The notes under the pieces were generated by a model. That model was not told where the DNA came from. It worked only from the letters and a program-made list of their open reading frames with translations, and did not search any database. Source: Fen-1254 sp963769605 (GTDB taxonomy: Bacteria; Bacteroidota; Ignavibacteria; UBA10030). Taken from it: 64,000 nt of DNA. Where the stretch lies: NCBI GenBank assembly GCA_963769605.1, contig CAVYML010000004.1:1-64000 (forward strand), given 5' to 3'. Below, piece by piece: positions 35,323 to 45,200 of the stretch (its first letter is position 1; each line of letters begins with the position of its first letter). The position numbers were made by a program, and so were the translations under genes.

Positions 35323-36172
35323 GATCGCACCTGCTCTGCAGGAGCCATCAAGCGGTCAAGCGGATTGACAATTTTGTCTGTACTTGCTCGTTGGAGGTGT
35401 AGATATATGCTTGTGGTTCTTAGATTTGAATGGCCCAGCAGCTGTTGGATAACAAAAATATCCGTGCCGGACTCCAGGAGATGAGTAGCAAAGCTATGAC
35501 GTAAGGAATGGACGCTAACGGGCTTGGCGATCCCGGCTTTTTTTTTGCCTTTGTGAACGTGCGCTGTACGCCGGTAATTGTTAGCGCTTGGTCGGGCATC
35601 TTGCCTGGAAAGAGCCATTCATAGGGATGGTACAATTTCCAATATCTCCGGAGCTGCTCAAGGAATGTCGTTGAAAGTAATGTGTAACGATCCTTCTTGC
35701 CTTTACCCTGCTCAACCCGAATTTGCATGCGCTGGCTGTCGATATCGGCCACTTTCAAATGAACTGCTTCACTGATTCTCAAGCCGGCCGAATAACAACT
35801 CATTAACACCATGCGATGCTTCATGTTTTTTACTGCCCCAAAGAGGCTTCTGATCTCTTCTCCGGAAAGAACCACCGGCAAGCGTTTCTCCGTCTTAACT
35901 CGCAGTAATTTTTCTACCTTCCATTCCTGCTTCAGTGTGTCTTTATACAGGAATTTCAATGCACTGTATGTCAATCGAACCGTTGACCAGCTCATCTTGC
36001 GCTCTACCAAGCTTTGCAGATACTTCTGTATTTCTTTCTCTCCCATCTCTGCTGGGGATTTCCCATACATCCGCACATATAATTTTACATGCTGCAAGTA
36101 ATCCTTGATGGTCCTCTGGCTGAAATTCCGCATCTGCATCGCCATCACCATTTGATCTCGTATCTCGCCCAT
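35319..36172 (-). pseudogene. tyrosine recombinase of the IS91 element, split at an A9 run
   Basis: The first frame from 36172 reads the SAM-like N-terminal domain (FSQRTIKDYLQHVKLYVRMY) and catalytic arginine (SCYSAGLRISEAVHLKVADI). At a run of nine A (T9 on the + strand, 35538-35546) the protein-like sequence shifts to KKAGIAKPVSVHSLRHSFAT HLLESGTDIFVIQQLLGHSN ...SIYLHL, ending at 35319. R, H-x-x-R, H and Y residues are thus all present but in two frames. Several IS91-type elements carry such a recombinase next to the transposase. Slippage at A9 (programmed or not) would give about 285 residues. A homopolymer error is the alternative. Confidence 0.8.
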
Positions 36173-36285
36173 TGGAACCTCCTATGTATTGTTTGAGTGA
36201 TCTGTTTTTAACTGCACTCAAAGTTACTACAGGGTTCTCATTTTGGCAAGACTCTCTTTGTCAAAGAACAATTCTAAGAATATCG

Positions 36286-36300
36286 CGCTGCCGCGCAGCG
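36286..36300. repeat. short GC-rich hairpin beyond the IS91 recombinase gene
   Basis: CGCTGC-CGC-GCAGCG lies about 115 bp upstream of the recombinase start in a very AT-rich setting, followed by GGCTTAGTTCAAC. It could be the subterminal hairpin of the IS91 end. The true end cannot be fixed by eye. Confidence 0.35.
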
Positions 36301-36400
36301 GCTTAGTTCAACTATCGGTTATATGTCTATCGATTATACGTACAATCAATTCGAAGTATAAAAAAGATGGTACTCAAAAATGAGCACGAAATGGAGTCCT

Positions 36401-36815
36401 CAGATGGAGTCCATCTTTTAGATGGGCTCTATCTGGTAAAAAATTGCCCATTTGAGTACTCTATGCCGTCTTTATATCTTTGGTGATTTTGCTCCTGCAT
36501 GTGAGCTAAATCATTGATTTAATCGCTAAAATATTATATTTTAAGGCAATTGAGATAGGCCCGATCAATTTTGTGTGTCATTGTTGATTCGGATTTAACT
36601 CAAGTCTTTAAAGAAAATCAAATTTGATATTTAGCCCGAGCCGTAGACTTTAAAAATGCGGTATTGGTGTGTTGGAGCATTTCCTCTATCCGGGACATCA
36701 GGGGGAAATTGCGAAGTACTGGAATAGACTGCTGCATCGGCAAACTTGATGATGTAAAAGAAGTGCAGGCGGCGGTCTTGTATGCAATTGTTTTGTTCTA
36801 TTCACATCATTCAAT
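36401..36815. repeat. about 415-bp duplicated intergenic segment, copy 2 (leader of the envelope locus)
   Basis: Starts with the CAGATGGAG hairpin (36401-36435) and follows the same series of blocks as 32875-33290, ending TTCACATCATTCAAT 20 bp before the first gene of the locus. It probably contains the locus promoter or 5' untranslated region. No promoter box can be assigned with confidence. Confidence 0.7.
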
Positions 36816-36834
36816 ATCGTAGCAACGAAAAGTA

Positions 36835-38382
36835 ATGGGAAAAGTAATGGAAAAAACAAAAAACACCTCGTTCCTTACAACATTACTATCATTTTTTTTC
36901 ATAGCCCTATCTTCTTCTTCACTTTATTCGCAGCCCGTAGAAGAATATGTCGGAACCGCTCAAGGGAGAGATTTGCAGATTGTGAGAGAATCTGCATTCC
37001 AAAATCTTGCTCAACAGATACAAGTATTTATTTCCAGTAAAAGCTATCGGGAAACCAGAGAGGATAATAAGGCATTAAAGGACAGTTTATTCTCAAGCAC
37101 TCTTGCTCAATCTTTTATGAGCTTGACGGATGTAAGAGAGACAATTGATAAGATAGATAATGATAATTTTAGGGTCACAAAATCAGTTGCAAAAGTAAGT
37201 GTTCAAAAAATGTTTGACATGAGAAGAAAGCGGATACTTGATTACCTCAATGACGCGGAACGGATTCTTAATGAATACAAAACTAAAACAGTTGTCTCAT
37301 TACAATCTGTGTTGGACGATTATTATCAAGCATACCTTCTTAATCTGCTGTATCCGGACACGATTACCTATTCTTTCGATTCACAGGCCGCGTCCGTTGC
37401 AGTCGGTATTCCTAATAGGATGAGTGCCTTAGCTCGTTCTCTTGAATTTATTCCGATAAAACAGATCGATGATGATTATATCGTATGGCAATATTCTGTA
37501 AGATATAATGGAAAAGCAGTTTTGGATTTTCATTATTCATTTTTTGACGGTATGGGACAGAGCGAGGGAATGGTGCATAATGGGGAGGCGCAATTGACAC
37601 TGTATTATTCTCATAAAGAGAACAAAGAGAGGCAATCACAAATTCAGATGGAATTCCCTTCTCCTGATGAATTGGATAATACATTAAGCATGGCATCAAA
37701 ATTTCTTAATACCGCGGTATTGCAAAAGACAATTACCATCATAGTTCCGGCAGAGAAAACAGCCATTCAGCCGTTTCCTCAAGAAAAACCCGTTTCCCAA
37801 GTAATACCGGAACAGAAAATGAACTCTCAACCATTGCCCGGAAAGGACACGATTATAGTTCCGGCAGTGAAAACAGCCGTTCAACCGTTTCCTCAAGAAA
37901 AAACCGTTTCCCAAGTAATACCGGAACAGAAAATGAACTCTCAACCATTGCCCGGGAAGGACACGACTATAGTTCCGGCAGAGAAAACAGCCATTCAGCC
38001 GTTTCCTCAAGAAAAACTCTTTTCCCAGCTTATTCCTGAAGAGAAAGTGAACTCTCAACCTTCTCCCGAAAAGGAGACGATTACTCAACCGAATCAAAAT
38101 CTTTCGTCAGAACTCAATGGACTTCTTAAGCCCAAAATCGATTTTGAAAATACGATCAAAGAACTGCAGCGTCTTGTGAGAAAAGGGATCATTGTTCAGG
38201 GAAGAGCATCGGATTTTGAATCGCTGGATGGATTATATGGAGTTGTCGTCGATAAATCCGGACTTATTGCTTTGTTTAAAAATACAAAAAATCACTATTA
38301 CGATTATATCTCCAAGCAACAAATCGAATTGAAGACATTCTCAGGCAAGCGGCTTATGTGGTTTGAATTGTTGAGTAAATAA
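36835..38382 (+). CDS. exported protein with FlgT/LPP20-like N-terminal domain and Pro/Gln repeats
   Basis: The protein has 515 residues. A signal peptide at about 13-32 is followed by a domain with the LPP20/FlgT-type pattern (GTAQGRDLQIVRESAFQNLA QQIQVFISSKSYRE; KVSVQKMFDMRRKRILDYLN). A beta module VRYNGKAVLDFHYSFFDGMG follows. Then come three near-identical 38-residue repeats (PAEKTAIQPFPQEK, VSQVIPEQKMNSQPLPGKD) at residues about 303-416, and a C-terminal 80-residue domain (LLKPKIDFENTIKELQRLVR). Its first two modules match the N-terminal half of the protein at 61909. First gene of the locus; two in-frame ATGs (36835, 36847) are possible starts. Confidence 0.6.
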   Translation: MGKVMEKTKNTSFLTTLLSFFFIALSSSSLYSQPVEEYVGTAQGRDLQIVRESAFQNLAQQIQVFISSKSYRETREDNKALKDSLFSSTLAQSFMSLTDVRETIDKIDNDNFRVTKSVAKVSVQKMFDMRRKRILDYLNDAERILNEYKTKTVVSLQSVLDDYYQAYLLNLLYPDTITYSFDSQAASVAVGIPNRMSALARSLEFIPIKQIDDDYIVWQYSVRYNGKAVLDFHYSFFDGMGQSEGMVHNGEAQLTLYYSHKENKERQSQIQMEFPSPDELDNTLSMASKFLNTAVLQKTITIIVPAEKTAIQPFPQEKPVSQVIPEQKMNSQPLPGKDTIIVPAVKTAVQPFPQEKTVSQVIPEQKMNSQPLPGKDTTIVPAEKTAIQPFPQEKLFSQLIPEEKVNSQPSPEKETITQPNQNLSSELNGLLKPKIDFENTIKELQRLVRKGIIVQGRASDFESLDGLYGVVVDKSGLIALFKNTKNHYYDYISKQQIELKTFSGKRLMWFELLSK

Positions 38383-38534
38383 AAGGCAAATCAGCATGTT
38401 CTTAATATCAGAAATTCTCTCTGTAGCAGCGGAAGCAGCCGACGTATGCCTGCCCGCCGCAGGGGGGCGACGTACACTGCAATTAGAATATTACGTTCTC
38501 ATACGTGTATATGACATTATAAATTAAGACGCCT

Positions 38535-39518
38535 ATGAAAAAAAAGTATTTATCAATTATTCTCATTCTTATTACTCATGCGACGGCACAAATAAAGCCT
38601 ATCGTACAATGCATCGGCGGCGACAATGTTCCGCAGTTGAAACAGCAATTTCAAACAACATTAGAAACAATATTGCTTGAGATGAATCGCATCAATAAAG
38701 GAACGGGGAATATCGATACATTAAAAGGATCTTTTACGCCGGATGCTTATGAGACCTTCAAGCAGTTCGTGGTGGGCAACGGTGCATATACGGCCCGCAG
38801 GGAATATAAGCCGCAGATGATTGAAAGACAAAACGGAGAATACTTTGATATTCGCAGTATTACCGTAAAGGTAAATCTTGGAGGGACGGAAGCAAGCGAC
38901 CAGCAGAATATTATTTTCACATTTAACAAGAACGGAAAAATTACTTCTGTCCGCAGTATGCTTCCGAATTATGATTATCAGTCGGTCATTTCGAATGGAT
39001 TAAGCGCACAAGATTCAATGATCCGCGGGGTCATATTGGATTTTATGGAACATTTCCGCATGGCCTACAATACTAAGGATACAAGTTTTCTGGAAAAGGT
39101 GTATTCCGATGATGCGCTCATTTTTGTCGGAAGTGTGCTGGAAGAAAAAAAAGGGACGGATGAAATGCTGAAACAGTCGTTCTTATCCGGCTCAAAAGTG
39201 CGATTGATCCAGCAATCCAAAAGAGAATATCTTGACGGATTGAAGAATAAAGCATTTAAAAGAAATTCCTTTGTCAATGTAAAATTCGAGGATTTTACGA
39301 TCTTACAGCATGAAAAGGTGCCCTATATGTATGGTGTTTCATGTATGCAGGAATGGAAGTCGTCCAATTATTCGGATAAGGGATATTTATTCTTGATGAT
39401 CGATTTTAGGGATCAAAAAGTGCCCATCATTCATGTGCGTGCATGGCAGCCGGGTGCTTTTGCTGAAGATAATACGTATGTGAGTCTCTATGATTTTGAT
39501 ATCGTCGATTATAAATAA
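38535..39518 (+). CDS. exported protein with NTF2-like C-terminal domain
   Basis: The protein has 327 residues. A signal peptide (YLSIILILITHATA) precedes a region with YTARREYKPQMIERQNGEYF. The C-terminal half (DFMEHFRMAYNTKDTSFLEK VYSDDALIFVGSVLEEKKGT, ending YLFLMIDFRDQKVPIIHVRA WQP) has the SnoaL/NTF2-like cone-fold pattern. The same half occurs as the C-terminal part of the 61909 protein. NTF2-like folds bind small ligands or act as structural modules; no catalytic residues are evident. The gap to the previous gene is 152 bp, containing a GC-rich CCTGCCCGCCGCAGGGGGG stretch. Confidence 0.6.
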   Translation: MKKKYLSIILILITHATAQIKPIVQCIGGDNVPQLKQQFQTTLETILLEMNRINKGTGNIDTLKGSFTPDAYETFKQFVVGNGAYTARREYKPQMIERQNGEYFDIRSITVKVNLGGTEASDQQNIIFTFNKNGKITSVRSMLPNYDYQSVISNGLSAQDSMIRGVILDFMEHFRMAYNTKDTSFLEKVYSDDALIFVGSVLEEKKGTDEMLKQSFLSGSKVRLIQQSKREYLDGLKNKAFKRNSFVNVKFEDFTILQHEKVPYMYGVSCMQEWKSSNYSDKGYLFLMIDFRDQKVPIIHVRAWQPGAFAEDNTYVSLYDFDIVDYK

Positions 39519-39548
39519 TCGAGGTCTTAATGTTCAATATTTTTGTAG

Positions 39549-39567
39549 CCGCGATCGTTGATCGCGG
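39549..39567. repeat. REP-like hairpin
   Basis: CCGCGATC-GTT-GATCGCGG, a perfect 8-bp stem, lies in the 65-bp gap between genes. A related CCGCGGGCGTTGACCGCAG occurs at 41281-41299. Confidence 0.5.
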
Positions 39568-39583
39568 TGATGTTCAATAATCA

Positions 39584-41224
39584 ATGAAAAAAATCATTCT
39601 CATATTCTTTTTATTTTTCTTAACATCGACTGCAAATTCACAGACAGTTCTTGGTCAGTTAGGCTGCGATACGATTAAGGAAGTTCCGACGACCATCAAT
39701 GTAAATGATAATCCTATTATTATTATAAACTCACCTATTGCCAATCTAAGAGTAGAGAGCAAGAATCGAATTATCATCAAAAGAGTTGAAGAAAGCGAAG
39801 GGCGGTGGGCAATAATCGTTATGCCGGGGACGCATAAGCTTGTATTTGATGCAAAGGGATATGAGCGCCTTGAATTGGAGAATTATGTATTTGCAAAGCA
39901 GCGAACGTATGAAATAAGAATACATGAAGTGCGTGCGCCGCGAACCGGTGTTGAAACAGTGGGAAAAGGATCCATTATCGTAAAAACCGATCCTGAAGGA
40001 GCAACAATTACAATAGACGGCATACCCGGTGAATGGAAATCTCCTGCGGTCGTAAAGAACATCATGGCAACGACATATACCATCACGGCTTTTAAACAAA
40101 AGTATGATTCTCTGGTATTTACGACAACTATATTGCAAGATAGTACTATTACGCCGTCTATAGCTAAACTTGTTCCGCAGTTCGGATTTTTAAAGATTAT
40201 AACAGATCGAGGTGCGGTATTAAAGATAAATAATAAAACCACCGTATTTTCATCGGATTCCGTTATGGAACTTACGAAGGGAACGTATTCTTTATTGCTG
40301 GAGAGACCCCGGTATCAGGTGTTTTCTAAAGATATTACCATTGCTTCAGGAGACACTACGGTTGTTGAACAGCAGCTTATTCCCACCTTTGCCTATTATG
40401 ATTTTTCAAAATTAACTAAAGAAACGAAAGTATGGCTTGACGGAAATCTGTCTCGCACGGCCATCATTGAAACCACACCGGGTGAGCATACTATTTCGAT
40501 AGAAAATAAATCGACCGGACAATTGACAAAAAGCTTTACTCTCATGCCCGGGGAGACAAAGATAATTAGAGAAAGGGACTTGCAGGATCCGGGCAGTCTG
40601 ATTGTCAACAGCGATGTTTTGGCAAGATTATTTATTGATGATCAAGAGGCATCGTTATCGATCCTTAATGAAAGTATACCGTCAGGATTTCATACAATTA
40701 GGCTGGTTAATGATCAACTTGGCGAAGAAACGCGCACGATTCGTATTTTGCCGAATCAGGAAAAGGACGTATTTATTACAATGCTGCCGTCGCGTTCTAC
40801 CGCTGCCGTGCTCACAATTTTTCCCGGAATAAGCCAGATGTATCGGGGTATGACAGCAAAAGGCTTGTTGTATCTTGGAAGTTTTATTTTATCGGCGGCC
40901 GGGTCTTATTATTTTTATGATCAGTATAATCAACAGGATCAGAAATACAATAATTATATAGCAGAATATAAAGCGACGACAGATGGAACGCGTGCCTTGG
41001 CATTGCACAATCTTATAACTTCGACATATACTCAAGTGACGAACGTACAGAAGCAGAGCCAAATGGCTTTGGGCATTACCGGAGTAATCTTTGTGTGGAA
41101 TATTCTTGACTCGATTATATTCGGGCCGCGGTATGGTTATAGAAACCGGGGAGACAGCGCTTATAATCTTCGTCTGGATTCGGAAAACAAACATCTCACG
41201 CTGGGGATAAGTGTTGCATTCTAA
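39584..41224 (+). CDS. PEGA-repeat protein with C-terminal membrane domain
   Basis: The protein has 546 residues. A signal peptide (residues 1-20) is followed by five or six PEGA-type beta modules of about 65 residues. The clearest are GSIIVKTDPEGATITIDGIP at about 127 and GFLKIITDRGAVLKINNKTT at about 204. The C-terminal part (from about 405) has hydrophobic helices AAVLTIFPGISQMYRGMTAK GLLYLGSFILSAAG and ALGITGVIFVWNILDSIIFG, resembling DUF5683-type membrane domains. PEGA modules are common in envelope and signalling proteins and are thought to bind surface layers or partners. It is followed without gap by the cohesin-like lipoprotein gene. Confidence 0.7.
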   Translation: MKKIILIFFLFFLTSTANSQTVLGQLGCDTIKEVPTTINVNDNPIIIINSPIANLRVESKNRIIIKRVEESEGRWAIIVMPGTHKLVFDAKGYERLELENYVFAKQRTYEIRIHEVRAPRTGVETVGKGSIIVKTDPEGATITIDGIPGEWKSPAVVKNIMATTYTITAFKQKYDSLVFTTTILQDSTITPSIAKLVPQFGFLKIITDRGAVLKINNKTTVFSSDSVMELTKGTYSLLLERPRYQVFSKDITIASGDTTVVEQQLIPTFAYYDFSKLTKETKVWLDGNLSRTAIIETTPGEHTISIENKSTGQLTKSFTLMPGETKIIRERDLQDPGSLIVNSDVLARLFIDDQEASLSILNESIPSGFHTIRLVNDQLGEETRTIRILPNQEKDVFITMLPSRSTAAVLTIFPGISQMYRGMTAKGLLYLGSFILSAAGSYYFYDQYNQQDQKYNNYIAEYKATTDGTRALALHNLITSTYTQVTNVQKQSQMALGITGVIFVWNILDSIIFGPRYGYRNRGDSAYNLRLDSENKHLTLGISVAF

Positions 41225-41336
41225 TAAACATATTTGGCAATTACTCAGTATATCCTTGAAATTCCATTTATCCTCTGCAGCCGCGGGCGTTGACCGCAGA
41301 ATACTACGGACATTATTCCGAAGAGACTGGCTGACT

Positions 41337-42212
41337 TTGGCCATAGAAAAAGTAATTCAGAATACACTGAAGAGTTACTATATCTCTATAAGCATACTTC
41401 AACAATGCATAGTCGGAATTATTGTAATAAGCTTCAGTTTGATTTCCCTGCAATGCATACAATCGCCGTCCAAACCTGTCGATGTTCTTGTCAATCCCGT
41501 CGATCCGGAAAGTCCTGTTTTTACTCTGCCTAAGACAACGATTATCAACGCTCCGGATCCATCGGTTGCGCTTACGGTTCCGCAGGCAACGATAATCGTT
41601 AAAGGGAATATCTCTGCAATAGAATTTTCATATAAATTGGATGCGTATGACTGGTCACCATGGGACTCGTCAACGACAATAGTTTTGACAGACCTTGATG
41701 AAGGCACACATCATTGCACTGTAAGGGCGTTACATTTAGATAAAACAACGATTGAGGCGAATCCCCCAAGTGTAGATTTCACGGTTCATGCTGTTACGGG
41801 TACGGCGCTTATGTTTTCATCGAGGAAAATAGTAGTTTCCGTTGGGAGCAGTTTCAATTATTATATTGTCGCTTATCAAGTGCAGAATCTTTATGGTGCG
41901 AACATAGTTTTTTCGTATGACAATACTGCAATACAGATTAATTCGATATCTTCCGTCACTATTGCGAATGCTAATGTTCAGTTGCTTGCAATGCAGTATT
42001 CAAACGAAGCAAAAATGGATGTGTTTTTTACGAATGCAGGTTCAGTGAACGGCATTACAGGTTCGGATTCCATTATTGTGCTCAATTGTACAGCTTTAAA
42101 GTCAGCGACAAGCATACTTACTTTTTTAACTGATAGTGTTCAGTTTAGAGATGCAAATAATACTCAAATCACCATTAACCAGATTGTAAACGGGAAAGTG
42201 GTGGCGCAATGA
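41337..42212 (+). CDS. cohesin-like exported lipoprotein
   Basis: The frame is open from 41211, but the first 125 bp contain a REP-like hairpin. The start is more likely TTG 41337 with AAGAGACTGG upstream, giving 291 residues. A signal segment ends in a lipobox (IVISFSLISLQC). The middle holds an FN3/Y_Y_Y-like module (AIEFSYKLDAYDWSPWDSST, LDEGTHHCTVRALH). Residues about 155-290 show a cohesin-type jelly roll: ISSRKIVVSVGSSFNYYIVA-like start, YGANIVFSYDNTAIQINSIS, FFTNAGSVNGITGSDSIIVL NCTALKSA. Cohesins bind dockerins; the next gene encodes a dockerin. The stop overlaps the next start by 4 bp (ATGA). Confidence 0.6.
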   Translation: MAIEKVIQNTLKSYYISISILQQCIVGIIVISFSLISLQCIQSPSKPVDVLVNPVDPESPVFTLPKTTIINAPDPSVALTVPQATIIVKGNISAIEFSYKLDAYDWSPWDSSTTIVLTDLDEGTHHCTVRALHLDKTTIEANPPSVDFTVHAVTGTALMFSSRKIVVSVGSSFNYYIVAYQVQNLYGANIVFSYDNTAIQINSISSVTIANANVQLLAMQYSNEAKMDVFFTNAGSVNGITGSDSIIVLNCTALKSATSILTFLTDSVQFRDANNTQITINQIVNGKVVAQ

Positions 42213-45200
42213 GAAAGGCACTATTTTTTTTAATTTCCATGAGCCTTACGCAGATGCTATTTGCATCACCGCCTCAAGTCACATCAGTCACGCCGACACA
42301 GAATGCATTGAATGTTGTGACAAATACTGCATTGACGGTTACATTCAATGGTTCAATTGATCCATCGACACTCACACAATCGACAATTTATATCAATGGT
42401 TCACTCAGCGGGCTGCATACAGCAACATACAGCTACAATAGCTCCACTCAAATTGTATCGATTACTCCTTCAATGTCTTTTAAAGGAGGTGAGGTTGTTA
42501 CAACAACATTAACACGCGGTATCAAAAGCACAGCAGGAGATTCACTCGCAAGTGCGTATAGTTGGAGCTTTACGATCAAGAGTGGCGGTGGCAGCGGCAA
42601 ATATGTGCAAAGCTCGACAGTAAATGTGGGTAGTGAACCATGCTCAGTCACTGCCGGAGATTTCAATGGCGATGGTTACCTTGATCTTGCTGTAACAAAT
42701 GGTAATTCCAGTGCTGTATCAATTTTATTAAACAATGGAAATGGCACATTTACACAAAGCTCGATTCCAAGTGTGGGTGGTATACCAATTTCAGTTATTG
42801 CCGGAGATTTCAATGGCGATGGTTACATTGATCTTGCTGTGGCAAATGCTGGTTCATATACTGTATCAATTTTATTAAACAATGGAAACGGCGCATTTAC
42901 ACAAAGTTCGACTCCAGGTGTGGGTAATACTCCAGTGTCAATCACTGCCGGAGATTTCAATGGCGATGGTTTTCTTGATCTTGCTGTAACAAATGCAGTT
43001 TCCAATACTGTGTCAATTTTATTAAACAATGGAAACGGCACATTTACACAAAGTTCGACTCCAGGTGTGGGTAGTGATCCACGTTCAATCATAACCGGAG
43101 ATTTCAATGGCGATGGGTACCTTGATCTTGCAGTAACGAATTGGAATTCGAATAACGTTTCCATTCTTTTAAATAATGGGAACGGTACGTTTACACAGAG
43201 TTCAACGATAAGTGTGGGAAGTAATCCACAATCAATCATAGCTGGAGATTTCAATGGCGATGGATATATTGATCTTGCGGTATCAAATGAGAGCTCCGGT
43301 ACTGTTTCCATTCTCTTGAATAATGGAAGCGGCACATTTACACAAAGCTCGGCACTAGGCGTCGGAATTGGTACATTTTCAGTTGCAGCCGGAGATTTCA
43401 ATAGCGATGGGAATATTGATCTTGCGGTATCAAATGAGAGCTCCGGTACTGTTTCCATTCTCTTGAATAATGGAAGCGGCATATTTGTACAGAGTGCAAC
43501 AGTTAGTGTGGGTAATACTCCAGTGTCAATCGCTGTCGGAGATTTCAATGGCGATGGCTCACTTGATCTTGCTCTAGCAAATGAAACTTCCAATACTGTC
43601 TCCATTTTATTAAACCGCAGCCGTTCTGCATCAATATCATTACTATCTAATTCAATATCATTTGGTTCAGTCACAGGTAGTAAAGGTGTCTATCTTAAAA
43701 TAACAAATAATGGCACAGACAGTTCGTTAGTCATATCAAATATCACAAGCTCGAATTCAGTCTTTACATTTAATCGCACATCGCTTACAATTCCTGCAAA
43801 TGGTACAGATAGTGTGCTGGTAACATTTACGCAAACACGTATCATTTCGTATTCGGATAGTCTTACCATATCGAGTAATGATCCATTTCATCCAACAACG
43901 AAGGCATATCTGACAGGCAGCGGATATGCTATAGGATCGGTTACTCCGGCGGTAAATGCGCTGAAGGTTGTGCCAACAGCGGCGATGACCGTTACATTCA
44001 ATACAGGAATGAATTCTTCAACATTTACAAGCTCAACTATCAAAATCAATGGTTCACTCAGCGGGCTGCATACAGCAACATACAGTTATAGCAGCTCGAC
44101 CCAAACCGTAACAATAACACCGGCAACACCTTTTAAATATGGCGAGGTTGTTACAACAACATTGACACGCGGTATCAAAAGCACAGCAGGAGATTCACTC
44201 GCAAGTGCATATAATTGGAGCTTTACGATCAAGAGCAGCGGCGGCAGCGGCAAATTTACACAGAGTTCAACACTAGGTGTGGGGAGTTATCCATCTTCAG
44301 TCACGGCCGGAGATTTCAATGGCGATGGTTATATGGATTTAGCGGTAGCAAATTCTTCTTCCAATACAGTCTCTATTCTCCTAAATAATGGGAATGGCAC
44401 GTTTACACAGAGTTCGACACCAGGTGTGGGGAGTAATCCATATTCGATCACAGCCGGAGATTTCAATGGCGATGGTTATCTTGATTTGGCAGTAGCAAAT
44501 ATTAATTCCAATACAGTTTCTATTCTCTTGAATAATGGAAATGGTACATTTACACAGAGCTCGACACCAAGTGTGGGGAGTGACCCATATTCGGTCACAG
44601 CCGGAGATTTCAACGGAGATGGTTATCTTGATTTGGCTGTAGCAAATTATTATTCCAACACAGTTTCTATTCTTTTAAATAATGGGAATGGTACGTTTAC
44701 ACAAAGTTCGACAATAAGTGTTGGGAGTAATCCAAATTCGGTCACAGCCGGCGATTTCAATGGTGATGGTTATATTGATTTGGCTGTAGCAAATTATTAT
44801 TCCAACACAGTTTCTATTCTTTTAAATAATGGGAATGGTACGTTTACACAAAGTTCGACAATAAGTGTTGGGAGTAATCCAAATTCGGTCACAGCCGGCG
44901 ATTTCAATGGCGATGGTTATATTGATTTAGCTGTAGCAAATTATTATTCAAACACAGTTTCTATTCTTTTAAATAATGGAAATGGTACATTTACACAAAG
45001 TTCGACACCAGGTGTGGGGAGTTACCCATATTCGGTCACAGCCGGAGATTTCAATGGCGATGGTTATCTTGATTTGGCAGTAGCAAATTCTTCTTCCAAC
45101 ACAGTTTCTATTCTTTTAAATAATGGGAATGGTACGTTTACACAGAGCTCGACGCCAGGCGTTGGGAGTAATCCATATGCGGTAACAGTCGGAGATTTCA

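Noticed and set aside
35319..36172. Tyrosine recombinase as the integron integrase
   Set aside because: It is joined to an IS91 transposase by a 4-bp overlap, lies 15 kb from the array, and I see no IntI-specific insertion between the catalytic boxes. It is better explained as the IS91 accessory recombinase.
38440..38480. GC-rich block before 38535 as a REP element
   Set aside because: CCTGCCCGCCGCAGGGGGG gives only a weak stem and has no second copy, unlike the hairpins at 39549 and 41281.
42823..43674. Long antisense open frame (283 residues, - strand) and similar - strand frames in the giant gene
   Set aside because: They mirror the repeated FG-GAP codons, have no ribosome sites and show the same periodicity; they are shadows.
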